From Bacteroidales bacterium (GTDB taxonomy: Bacteria; Bacteroidota; Bacteroidia; Bacteroidales; VadinHA17), in contig JALHSP010000088.1 of assembly GCA_022865305.1 (NCBI GenBank), positions 1-64,000 of the forward strand: 64,000 bases of DNA. The letters are read 5' to 3'. The translations under genes were made by a program, and so were the position numbers. The notes below the pieces were generated by a model. The model did no database searches and was not told where the DNA came from. It saw nothing but the letters and a program-made list of their open reading frames with translations. Positions 18,096 through 26,413 of this stretch are shown here, in pieces (within the stretch, counting starts at the first letter, position 1; every line of letters begins with the position of its first letter).

Positions 18096-18162
18096 CCCCC
18101 CCACCCCCCTAGGGGGCTAAAAAAACGATTAAATTAACCCCCCTTTAGAGGACAGGGGGGTC
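18096..18162. repeat. GC-rich double palindrome, copy 1
   Basis: A C-tract followed by the palindrome CCCCCTAGGGGG (18105-18116), about 21 AT-rich bases, then CCCCCC (18138-18143) and GGGGGG (18155-18160). This two-hairpin layout recurs at 49643, 52084, 59390 and, in shorter form, 62300. It lies between porQ and cmk. Confidence 0.75.
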
Positions 18163-18189
18163 AGTAAGAAGGATAGTAAAATCCCTGTT

Positions 18190-18885
18190 ATGGAGAAGAA
18201 ACTGATAATAGCAATCGACGGGTATTCATCCTGCGGGAAAAGTACATTTGCCAGGGCTATTGCAAAGGAGCTTGATTATATTTTTATCGACAGCGGGGCC
18301 ATGTACAGGGCAGTGACTCTATATTGCATAAGAAGAGGCTTCGTTGGAAAAGGGATATTGAACACTGAAGGAATTATTAACGAACTTAATGATATACATA
18401 TTGAATTTGTCTATAATCCTGATATCCTTGAATGTGAAACATACCTGAACTCCGAGAATGTCGAAAGGGAAATAAGGGGCGTAGAGGTTACTTCTCATGT
18501 TAGCAGGATAAGCCAGATTGCGGAGGTACGTGCCCGGATGGTTGAACTGCAGCGACAGATCGGCGTTTTTAAGGGGATAGTAATGGATGGAAGGGATATT
18601 GGAACAGTAGTATTTCCCGATGCCGATTTAAAGATTTTTATGACAGCTTCTGTTGATATAAGAGCTAAAAGAAGATTTGACGAGCTGATAAACAAAGGAT
18701 TAGAAGTAAATTTTGAAGAGGTCAGGAAAAATATTATTGTCAGAGACATTACAGATGAAAACCGTGACATAAGTCCTTTACGCAAAGCAGACGATGCAAT
18801 AGTACTTGACAACAGCAGAATGACTGTCGAAGAGCAAATGATCTGGGTTCGCCAGATAATTGAAAAGAAAATGTATGGTAGTTGA
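18190..18885 (+). CDS. cmk: Cytidylate kinase
   Basis: CMP/dCMP kinase of 231 residues. The P-loop GYSSCGKST is at the N-terminus, the substrate segment DSGAMYRAVTLY follows, and DGRDIGTVVFPDADLKIFMTAS is the conserved core. C-terminal RDITDENRDISPLRKADDA is also typical. Its last four codons overlap the start of ispH, so translation of the two is coupled. Length and motifs are normal. Confidence 0.96.
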   Translation: MEKKLIIAIDGYSSCGKSTFARAIAKELDYIFIDSGAMYRAVTLYCIRRGFVGKGILNTEGIINELNDIHIEFVYNPDILECETYLNSENVEREIRGVEVTSHVSRISQIAEVRARMVELQRQIGVFKGIVMDGRDIGTVVFPDADLKIFMTASVDIRAKRRFDELINKGLEVNFEEVRKNIIVRDITDENRDISPLRKADDAIVLDNSRMTVEEQMIWVRQIIEKKMYGS

Positions 18886-19756
18886 GATTGATAAAAAGTC
18901 AGGATTCTGTTTCGGAGTACAAAATGCTGTTGAGACAGCTGAAAAAGCTCTTTTAAAAGGAGAGAAAGTATATTCGCTCGGACAAATTGTTCACAATGAT
19001 CAGGAGGTCCAGCGCCTTGCATTACTGGGTCTTGTTACAATTAATGATGATAAATTCAGGAAACTAAGAAACTGTAAAGTCCTGATCAGGGCTCATGGTG
19101 AACCTCCCGAAACCTATATGACGGCTGAAGAAAACAACATTACAATTATTGAGGCTACATGCCCGATAGTGAAAAGATTACAATCTCATATCAAAGAAAC
19201 ATGGCTTAAATCCAGGGAAAATAACGGGCAGATTGTGATATTTGGAAAATCCGGACATGCTGAAGGTGTTGGATTACTGGGACAAACATTAAATGAAGGG
19301 ATTCTTGTTTCGGGTCCTGAGGATATAGAAAAGATCGATCTTACCAGGCCAGTCTGGCTATTTGCACAGACAACCATGAGTTTAAAAGAGTATACTTATT
19401 TTGCAAACCTTTTGCGCTTGAAAATGATTGAAAAAGGGATTTCTGAGCCCGGGAAATTCTTGTTTGTTAATAAAACAATCTGCGGGCAGGTTTCAAACAG
19501 GGAGCCTCATCTGAAAGCTTTTGCCAGAAAACATGATATTCTGATCTTTGTAAGTGGCAAAGAGAGCTCAAACGGGAAAATGCTCTTTTCTGTCTGCAGG
19601 AGTATTAATCCCGAAACTTATTTTGTGTCATCACCGGAAGAGATAGACCAATCCTGGTTCACGGGCAAAAAATCCGCCGGGATATGCGGAGCCACTTCAA
19701 CTCCTAAATGGCTGATCCAAAAAGTACATTATCATATTTTAAACTTTACAAAGTAG
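18875..19756 (+). CDS. ispH: 4-hydroxy-3-methylbut-2-enyl diphosphate reductase
   Basis: Last enzyme of the MEP isoprenoid pathway, making isopentenyl and dimethylallyl diphosphate with a 4Fe-4S cluster. The three cluster cysteines are visible in SGFCFGVQ, EATCPIVKRL and GICGATSTPKW. I choose ATG 18875 (MVVEIDKKSG), which overlaps the end of cmk by 11 bases; the open frame continues upstream only to a TTG inside cmk. The length is 293 residues. Confidence 0.95.
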   Translation: MVVEIDKKSGFCFGVQNAVETAEKALLKGEKVYSLGQIVHNDQEVQRLALLGLVTINDDKFRKLRNCKVLIRAHGEPPETYMTAEENNITIIEATCPIVKRLQSHIKETWLKSRENNGQIVIFGKSGHAEGVGLLGQTLNEGILVSGPEDIEKIDLTRPVWLFAQTTMSLKEYTYFANLLRLKMIEKGISEPGKFLFVNKTICGQVSNREPHLKAFARKHDILIFVSGKESSNGKMLFSVCRSINPETYFVSSPEEIDQSWFTGKKSAGICGATSTPKWLIQKVHYHILNFTK

Positions 19757-19769
19757 AAGAGGAACAGAT

Positions 19770-20888
19770 ATGCTAAAATCAGAAGTCTGGTTTACGAACC
19801 TGAGGGTAAAACCATCACAGAATCTGCTCAAAAAACTTGAGACGCTTGTCATTAAAGCTGGTATTGAAAAGATTGATTTTAAGCGAAAAATAGTTGCAAT
19901 AAAAATTCACTTCGGAGAGCCCGGCAACCTTGCTTATCTGCGACCAAACTTTGCTGCACATATTGTCAGATTGCTGAAATCCAAAGAAGCAATTCCTTTT
20001 CTTACAGATTGCAATACACTTTATTATGGGAGACGATCAAATGCTCCCTCACACCTTGAGGCAGCCTTTGAGAACGGATATAATCCGATAGCAACAAATT
20101 GTCCGGTTATTATTGCCGACGGAGTAAAGGGAACCGATTTCAGGGAGATTGAGGTAAACCTTGAATTGTGCAGATCAGCAAAAATCGGGGCTGCTGTGGC
20201 CGATGCAGATATAATCATTTCAATGACCCACTTTAAAGGACATGAGATGACAGGATTTGGCGGCACTCTCAAGAACCTGGGAATGGGTTGTGCTTCAGTG
20301 GGTGGAAAATTATTTCTTCATTCAGGCTCTTCCCCAAGGATTTATGAAAAAAACTGTACCGGCTGCAGGATTTGTGAAAAATATTGTGCTCATGATGCAA
20401 TAAAGGTTGGAAAAGACAAAATTGCCCATATCAACTATGAAAAATGTGTTGGCTGCGGGCAATGTGTTGCAGTCTGCCAGTATGATTCCGCTAGAGTCGT
20501 CTGGCAGAATTCTTCAGAAACAGTATGCAGAAGAGTTTCTGAATATGCTTTAGCCGCCATAAAAGACAAACCTTCTTTTCATATTAATTTTATTATGGAT
20601 GTCTCGCCTGACTGCGATTGCTATGGATTCAACGATTACCCGCTTGTTCCTGATATAGGAATTGCTGCATCATACGATCCGGTAGCTCTCGACCAGGCGT
20701 GTGCCGATCTCGTTACTGCTGCCCCGGCTCTTCCGGGCAGCAGAATCTGCGAAAACCATCAGCATGGCGATCTGAGCAACAAGGATAAATTTAAACTGAC
20801 ACATCCCGATACCTTCTGGCAGGCTGGCCTGGAGCATGCTGAAAAGATTGGATTGGGGAATACCAGTTATGAATTGATTAGTGTCTGA
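19770..20888 (+). CDS. DUF362 family protein with two 4Fe-4S sites
   Basis: A 372-residue protein. The N-terminal two thirds is the DUF362 domain (VAIKIHFGEPGNLAYLRP; MTHFKGHEMTGFGGTLKNLG), interrupted at about residues 193-240 by a ferredoxin pair, CTGCRICEKYC and CVGCGQCVAVC. DUF362 ferredoxin-like proteins are widespread in anaerobes and their reaction is not known to me. It follows ispH by 13 bases, so it probably shares that transcript; a role in electron supply to FeS enzymes is only a guess. Confidence 0.88.
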   Translation: MLKSEVWFTNLRVKPSQNLLKKLETLVIKAGIEKIDFKRKIVAIKIHFGEPGNLAYLRPNFAAHIVRLLKSKEAIPFLTDCNTLYYGRRSNAPSHLEAAFENGYNPIATNCPVIIADGVKGTDFREIEVNLELCRSAKIGAAVADADIIISMTHFKGHEMTGFGGTLKNLGMGCASVGGKLFLHSGSSPRIYEKNCTGCRICEKYCAHDAIKVGKDKIAHINYEKCVGCGQCVAVCQYDSARVVWQNSSETVCRRVSEYALAAIKDKPSFHINFIMDVSPDCDCYGFNDYPLVPDIGIAASYDPVALDQACADLVTAAPALPGSRICENHQHGDLSNKDKFKLTHPDTFWQAGLEHAEKIGLGNTSYELISV

Positions 20889-20918
20889 CATAAATTTCTG
20901 TTTACTTTATTTTCTAAT

Positions 20919-20926
20919 TATCTTTG
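20919..20926 (+). promoter_or_regulatory. Bacteroidota-type -7 promoter element
   Basis: TATCTTTG matches TAnnTTTG and lies 24 bases before the ATG of the CDF transporter gene at 20951. The TTG at its end is the apparent start of a longer reading frame, which I reject in favour of the ATG. The -33 region has only TTTCTG, so the promoter call is moderate. Confidence 0.45.
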
Positions 20927-20950
20927 ATAAACCGCTGCCTCAGAAATGTT

Positions 20951-21799
20951 ATGAATGTAAAAGTTAAAACGGCCCGCCTGTCGATTATGTCAAATACTCT
21001 TTTGATCATAATGAAGATTGTGGTTGGAATTATCAGCGGTTCCGTAAGTATTATCTCCGAAGCAATCCATTCATCGATGGATCTTGTGGCTGCCATAATA
21101 GCTTTCTTTTCAGTAAAAGTCTCGGATACCCCACCCGATACAAGACATCCCTACGGCCATGGGAAGGTTGAAAATATTTCAGGTGTCATTGAAGCAATAT
21201 TAATTTTTGCTGCTGCCATATGGATCATTTATGAAGCTGTCAAAAAACTTACAGGAGAAGAAATCGTACTGGAATCAATATGGATCGGATCGGTGGTTAT
21301 GCTGATTTCAGCATTAGTTAATATCATTGTTTCGCGGAAACTTTATAAAGTTGCCCGGGAAACGAAGTCAGTTGCTCTCGAAGCAGATGCCCTGCATCTT
21401 AAAACAGATGTTTACACCTCTGTCGGAGTAGCAGTCGGTTTAGGACTGATCTTAATCACCGGCATTAAATGGTTTGATCCTGTTGTTGCGATTCTCGTTG
21501 CACTTATGATCTTAAAAGAATCACATAATCTTCTTAAGCGGGCTTTTACGCCTCTGCTCGATACCGCCTGGGAAGATGATGAGATTGAAGATTTAGAAAG
21601 AAAATTGAATATCATGAATGTTAACTATCATGACCTCCGGACACGTATAGCAGGGAACTACCGGTTTATTGATATCCATGTGGAAATACCTGAAAATGAG
21701 TCTGTAGGTAATGCCCATCATTATTGCGATATGATTGAAGAGGAGTTAATAAAAAATTATGAAAACCTGAGTGTGACAATCCACGTCGAACCATCCTAA
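20951..21799 (+). CDS. Cation diffusion facilitator transporter
   Basis: The 282-residue protein from ATG 20951 (MNVKVKTARL) has six membrane helices and a C-terminal cytoplasmic domain ending VTIHVEPS. Metal sites are visible as SEAIHSSMD in helix two, HPYGHGKVENI in the loop, and LEADALHLKTD in helix five. Members export zinc, iron or manganese in exchange for protons. Helix-five HxxxD fits zinc or a broad divalent range, but the metal is not settled by the sequence. It converges on the serpin gene with only five bases between. Confidence 0.92.
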   Translation: MNVKVKTARLSIMSNTLLIIMKIVVGIISGSVSIISEAIHSSMDLVAAIIAFFSVKVSDTPPDTRHPYGHGKVENISGVIEAILIFAAAIWIIYEAVKKLTGEEIVLESIWIGSVVMLISALVNIIVSRKLYKVARETKSVALEADALHLKTDVYTSVGVAVGLGLILITGIKWFDPVVAILVALMILKESHNLLKRAFTPLLDTAWEDDEIEDLERKLNIMNVNYHDLRTRIAGNYRFIDIHVEIPENESVGNAHHYCDMIEEELIKNYENLSVTIHVEPS

Positions 21800-21804
21800 A
21801 CTCC

Positions 21805-23052
21805 TTAATTTAATGTTGGATCACCAACTCTTCCCATGAATAATATTGTGCCGGTTGAGGTCTCACGGATGAAATAAAGAAACGGATGATTGATTTTGAC
21901 CTCGTTAGTAAATGGCGAAGCAGTGTCTTTAAACTCCACAATTGTCGCAGCAGCAGCTTCGGTACCCTCCTCGTTGGTCTCAATGAATGCCTGATGCAAT
22001 ACTCTGTTTATCATCAGACCCTGATCGCTGATATTGCTGAAGTTGGCCTGGGCAGAAAAAGCGACACCCATACCAAGGTCAATAAGATCATCATTGAGAA
22101 GTCTCTTGTACATATACTTGAACCGTGGCAAGGTCAGATCGACCTCCTGTGTATTACCAGACAGCATATCCATCCAATCCTGCCATACTGAGGGTGTGAG
22201 AGCCTCGGCCACTTCAACAGTAGTCACATTTTCATCAGGTAAAACCACAACCATTGTGAAGTTCCCCTGTCCATAGGGTAATTCAACAATAATTAAATTG
22301 TTGGTCCTGGCAACTTTGAGATTCTCCGTCTGATGCATCATGGGAACATCTTTTGGAGTTGAGGCAGTTACATAAAATGGTTCGTCGTAGGTATCATCCT
22401 TATCGAACTGATATCTCCACTTCCCGTTGAAATAGATGGCATTAATAAGAAGCATAGCCAGTTGAGGATCTAAATAATCCAGCATATCGGTGATCTTATC
22501 ATGTGTCTTTTCTGCAATCCACCCGTTGACAATATCCACTGCATCCGCATCTGTTACGTCGATATTACGCGACTCGGCTTTGTACCATGTTTGAAGTGCC
22601 GTGATAAAAGACTGTTTCACCGTGACATGTTTTTCCACCCATACCGAGTTGGCTATTTCAACTAAAACACGCTTATCAACAGGGACCATCTCAGTCATCA
22701 GCTTAAGGTATGTCTCATTTATTTGCTGAAGGATTTTGTCCTCCAGCCTGAGTGTCTTTCTGATAGCCTCGAATGTCTCCCCTGCAGCACCATTGAGTGT
22801 CATAGAAAGGGCACTGGTAATACTGTACGGAGATATCATTATGTTTTCTGTACCCTTGCCATCGGCAATAACAGGCTTGAAGAGATCAAATGCAAACCTG
22901 TTTGCAGAGTCAATTACCTGCTTTTGATAAACCTCAGTAATAATATTTACCGGGTCACCAGGCAGATCATTTGTACCACTCATCTCACATGAGGTCAGTA
23001 TAACCGATGAGCCTGTTAAGGTTAGGAGTAATCCCCAAATAATATTTTTCAT
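21805..23052 (-). CDS. Serpin-family protease inhibitor lipoprotein
   Basis: Start ATG 23052 (MKNIIWGLLL) gives a lipoprotein signal with lipobox LTSC; the frame begins 33 bases further up. The serpin fold is full length (about 415 residues). Near the C-terminus the hinge EEGTEAAAAT is the small-residue type needed for loop insertion, so the protein should be inhibitory, and INHPFLYFIRETSTGTILFMGRV is the conserved end. The scissile bond lies in FKDTASPFTN; the loop is about two residues longer than in alpha-1-antitrypsin, so the P1 residue is uncertain. A cell-surface shield against serine or cysteine proteases is likely. Confidence 0.92.
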   Translation of the reverse strand: MKNIIWGLLLTLTGSSVILTSCEMSGTNDLPGDPVNIITEVYQKQVIDSANRFAFDLFKPVIADGKGTENIMISPYSITSALSMTLNGAAGETFEAIRKTLRLEDKILQQINETYLKLMTEMVPVDKRVLVEIANSVWVEKHVTVKQSFITALQTWYKAESRNIDVTDADAVDIVNGWIAEKTHDKITDMLDYLDPQLAMLLINAIYFNGKWRYQFDKDDTYDEPFYVTASTPKDVPMMHQTENLKVARTNNLIIVELPYGQGNFTMVVVLPDENVTTVEVAEALTPSVWQDWMDMLSGNTQEVDLTLPRFKYMYKRLLNDDLIDLGMGVAFSAQANFSNISDQGLMINRVLHQAFIETNEEGTEAAAATIVEFKDTASPFTNEVKINHPFLYFIRETSTGTILFMGRVGDPTLN

Positions 23053-23169
23053 GATATAGGTTTTTAGGATATAATTATCAGGCACAAAAATTATACCAAC
23101 GATAAGTCACTTTAAATTTTCCTGTCTGAACAGATTCTTCTTATCTTTATTTTCTAAAATTCCTCCCGG

Positions 23170-26100
23170 ATGAAATTCATCGGAGATTTTCATTTACACT
23201 CACATTATTCACTGGCAACAAGCAAGGAGCTTCGCCCTGATTTCCTCGATTACTGGGCAAGGTTAAAAGGCATAAAAGTGATTGGTTCAGGTGATTTTAC
23301 CCATCCCGGCTGGCTCCAGGAATTACAGGATCAGCTTGAGCCTGCAGAGGAAGGACTTTTCAAACTGAAAAAGGAAAACAAAAAGAAGATCTCTCCTCCG
23401 GTCGAAGAAGATGCCAGTTTTATCCTTACCGCTGAAATCAGCAATATATACAAGAAAAAAGGGGAAGTCAGAAAAGTGCATAATGTAGTTTTTGCTCCAT
23501 CTTTCAGTGTGGTTGAAAAAATACAGAATAAGCTGGCAATCCATGGTTTTAATATTACTTCCGATGGCAGACCGATAATAGGGATGGATAGCAGGGACCT
23601 CCTTGAATTATGCCTGGAAGCTTCCGAAGATATTTTCTTTGTACCCGCACATATCTGGACGCCATGGTTTTCTGTGCTGGGTTCAAAATCAGGATTTGAT
23701 ACTGTAAATGAATGTTATGAAGACCTATCGGCATATATCACTGCTGTCGAAATGGGCCTTTCTACCGATCCGCCGATGAACTGGATGTGCAGCTTCCTTG
23801 ATACATATACATTAATTGCCAATTCGGATGCCCATTCACCGGAAAAGCTGGGACGGAATGCCAATATCTTTGAAACTGACCTGTCGTACAATGGAATTAT
23901 TGATGCCATGAAATCAGGCAATCAAGAGAATTTCCTCGGTACAATAAATTTCTTCCCTCAGGAAGGTAAATATCATTATGACGGTCACAGGAAGTGCGGA
24001 ATCCGCTGGAGCCCAATTGACACATTGCAACATGATGAAATTTGTCCCATATGCGGAAAAAAGATCACCGTCGGCGTAATGAACCGTATCGCCCAGCTTG
24101 CCAACCGGGATAATATTATAGAACGACCAAACCGTCACCCTTTTTACAGTCTGATACCATTAAAAGAAATCTTATCGGAAATAGAAGGTGTTTCGCCTGA
24201 CTCCAATAAAGTGGATCAGCATTATAAACAACTGGTTCATAAAGCAGGTTCGGAGTTTAACATTTTATTACATTTTGATCTTAACCATGTTAAGACAATT
24301 GGCGGAGAATTGTTATGTGAAGCAGTCAGGCGGATGCGAAACAGGGAAGTTCATATACAGGAGGGATTTGACGGGGAATTTGGTATTATAAAAGTCTTCA
24401 GAGAAGGTGAAACCAGAAGTCTCAACCATTCTGAATCTCTATTTAAAGAATCTGAAAGCAGATATTTTGTTGTAAATGCCCCTTGTCCGTTAGTCAGCTT
24501 TGACCTGGAGGCTTTCCGTAAATTAAAACAACAAAAACCGTTGACAGAAGCTGAAGAAACCGGGTCCTTTAAACCGGAAATCCTTACCGGCGAAAGACCT
24601 GCAGGCTTAAATAATGAACAAACAGAATCAGCGGAACATTTTAGCGGCCCGGCAATAATACTGGCTGGTCCGGGAACCGGGAAAACACAAGTTCTGACAA
24701 CCCGCATTGCTTTTTTAATTCAGAAAAGAAATATAAATCCGGGCAGCATTTTAGCTATTACTTTTACGAATAAAGCAGCCAGGGAAATGAAAGAGAGGCT
24801 GGCTCTTATGCTTGATAGCCAGATCCTGAATGATCTCAGAATTTACACTTTTCATTCATTCGGATTGTCGATAATTAAAGAGTATCTCAAAAATTCAGGA
24901 GTGACAGATTACTTAACTGTAATAGATGAAGATGATAAAAGGCAGATCCTGTCAGAAATTAATGTTGACAAATCCATTATTGCTAAAACGAGTGAAAAGA
25001 TATCTGAGATAAAACAATCATTAATCTCTGAAAACCAGGTTGCTGACACAGTCCTTGCCAAAATTTTCAATAAATACAACCATATAATGAGACAATCGAA
25101 CGCATATGATTTTGATGATCTTGTGAGTTTTCCGGTGCAGATCTTTCAGAAGCACCCGGATATCCTGTATGAATACCAAAGAAAAACAGAATGGATACTG
25201 GTTGATGAATATCAGGACATTAACCTCCCGCAATACATGATGATAAGAATGCTGATGTCAGAACCAGACTCAAATCTGTTTGTAATAGGTGATCCCGATC
25301 AGGCAATTTACGGATTCCGGGGAGCTGATGTCAGGTATATTCAGATGTTCAGGGATGATTATAAGGATGCTGCAGTTTTTAAATTGAAGAAAAGTTATCG
25401 CTGTACTGACTCAATACTTAAGGCCTCAGGCAACGTTTTGAAAACAAATCAGAAGTTCCTGGAAGGAGTGCAAAGAGGAGTAAGGATTAAAATATCAGAG
25501 AATGCAATAGATAAAAGCGAGGCTGAATTTGTTGCCCGTAAAATAGAAAAGATGATCGGAGGTATGGGATTCTTTTCTATCGACAGCCAGGTTGCTGAAG
25601 GTACAAAAGACGAAGGAATCGAAAGTCTTTCGGACTTTGCTGTCTTATGCAGGATCAGCAGGCAGATGCCTCCGATAGAAAAAGCATTAAGAGATCATAA
25701 TATCCCTTACCAGAAGATTGGCGAAGATTCAATCCTGAAACAGGAACCTGTTAAAACTATATTGGATGTATACAGGTTTACTTCAAACCCGGGAAATACC
25801 TTTCTGAAATCACGGCTTGTCAAACAAAAAATTATAAGCGAAAAAGGTCTGATGCAATTAGTTGAAATGATCGCGGATAAAAATCTTGTAGAAAAACTGG
25901 AATTTATAGTCAGCAATTACTTCCGGAACCATATTGAGGAGCACAAATTCATGATCACATTTCTGATAGATATAGCAGAACAATATGAAAGTAATGAAGA
26001 GGATTTCTTACAGCACATTCTGCTTGGCACAGGGATCGATTCATGGAAACCAAAAGTTGAAGCTGTAAACCTCATGACCATTCATGCTTCCAAGGGACTG

Positions 26101-26394
26101 GAATTCAATTGTGTATTTATTACAGGTTGCGAAGAAAACCTGATGCCCTATTCACTGTTTGAAGAACAACATGCCGATCCTGAAGAAGAAAGACGGTTAT
26201 TATATGTTGGAATGACCCGTGCGAAAAACTATTTGTTTCTGACAAGCGCTCAGCAACGGTTCTTGATGGGCAGGGAATATTTTCAGAAGAGGAGTCATTT
26301 TCTTGAGGAAATTGAAAAGGAATTAATAGAAACAGAGGTCCCTCAAACAAAAATAAAAGAGAAAAAAGACCGGGAGCAATTAAAATTGTTTTAA
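23170..26394 (+). CDS. Endonuclease Q-like PHP nuclease fused to UvrD/PcrA helicase
   Basis: A 1074-residue two-part protein. Residues 1 to about 410 match the endonuclease Q/PHP family: His8-x-His10, Asp42, Glu89, His104, His161 and Asp220-x-His222 are the metal-site pattern, and Cys276, Cys292, Cys295 with a nearby His form a zinc site. Residues from about 480 are a superfamily 1A helicase: Walker A AGPGTGKT (499-506), DEYQD (679-683), GDPDQAIYGFRG (707-718), HASKGLEF (972-979) and LLYVGMTRA (1010-1018). The C-terminus ends QLKLF, like the sliding-clamp motif. EndoQ cuts 5' of deaminated bases and abasic sites. It is followed after 19 bases by a GH30 gene, an unrelated partner. Confidence 0.9.
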   Translation: MKFIGDFHLHSHYSLATSKELRPDFLDYWARLKGIKVIGSGDFTHPGWLQELQDQLEPAEEGLFKLKKENKKKISPPVEEDASFILTAEISNIYKKKGEVRKVHNVVFAPSFSVVEKIQNKLAIHGFNITSDGRPIIGMDSRDLLELCLEASEDIFFVPAHIWTPWFSVLGSKSGFDTVNECYEDLSAYITAVEMGLSTDPPMNWMCSFLDTYTLIANSDAHSPEKLGRNANIFETDLSYNGIIDAMKSGNQENFLGTINFFPQEGKYHYDGHRKCGIRWSPIDTLQHDEICPICGKKITVGVMNRIAQLANRDNIIERPNRHPFYSLIPLKEILSEIEGVSPDSNKVDQHYKQLVHKAGSEFNILLHFDLNHVKTIGGELLCEAVRRMRNREVHIQEGFDGEFGIIKVFREGETRSLNHSESLFKESESRYFVVNAPCPLVSFDLEAFRKLKQQKPLTEAEETGSFKPEILTGERPAGLNNEQTESAEHFSGPAIILAGPGTGKTQVLTTRIAFLIQKRNINPGSILAITFTNKAAREMKERLALMLDSQILNDLRIYTFHSFGLSIIKEYLKNSGVTDYLTVIDEDDKRQILSEINVDKSIIAKTSEKISEIKQSLISENQVADTVLAKIFNKYNHIMRQSNAYDFDDLVSFPVQIFQKHPDILYEYQRKTEWILVDEYQDINLPQYMMIRMLMSEPDSNLFVIGDPDQAIYGFRGADVRYIQMFRDDYKDAAVFKLKKSYRCTDSILKASGNVLKTNQKFLEGVQRGVRIKISENAIDKSEAEFVARKIEKMIGGMGFFSIDSQVAEGTKDEGIESLSDFAVLCRISRQMPPIEKALRDHNIPYQKIGEDSILKQEPVKTILDVYRFTSNPGNTFLKSRLVKQKIISEKGLMQLVEMIADKNLVEKLEFIVSNYFRNHIEEHKFMITFLIDIAEQYESNEEDFLQHILLGTGIDSWKPKVEAVNLMTIHASKGLEFNCVFITGCEENLMPYSLFEEQHADPEEERRLLYVGMTRAKNYLFLTSAQQRFLMGREYFQKRSHFLEEIEKELIETEVPQTKIKEKKDREQLKLF

Positions 26395-26413
26395 TCCACA
26401 TAAATCCAATCAC

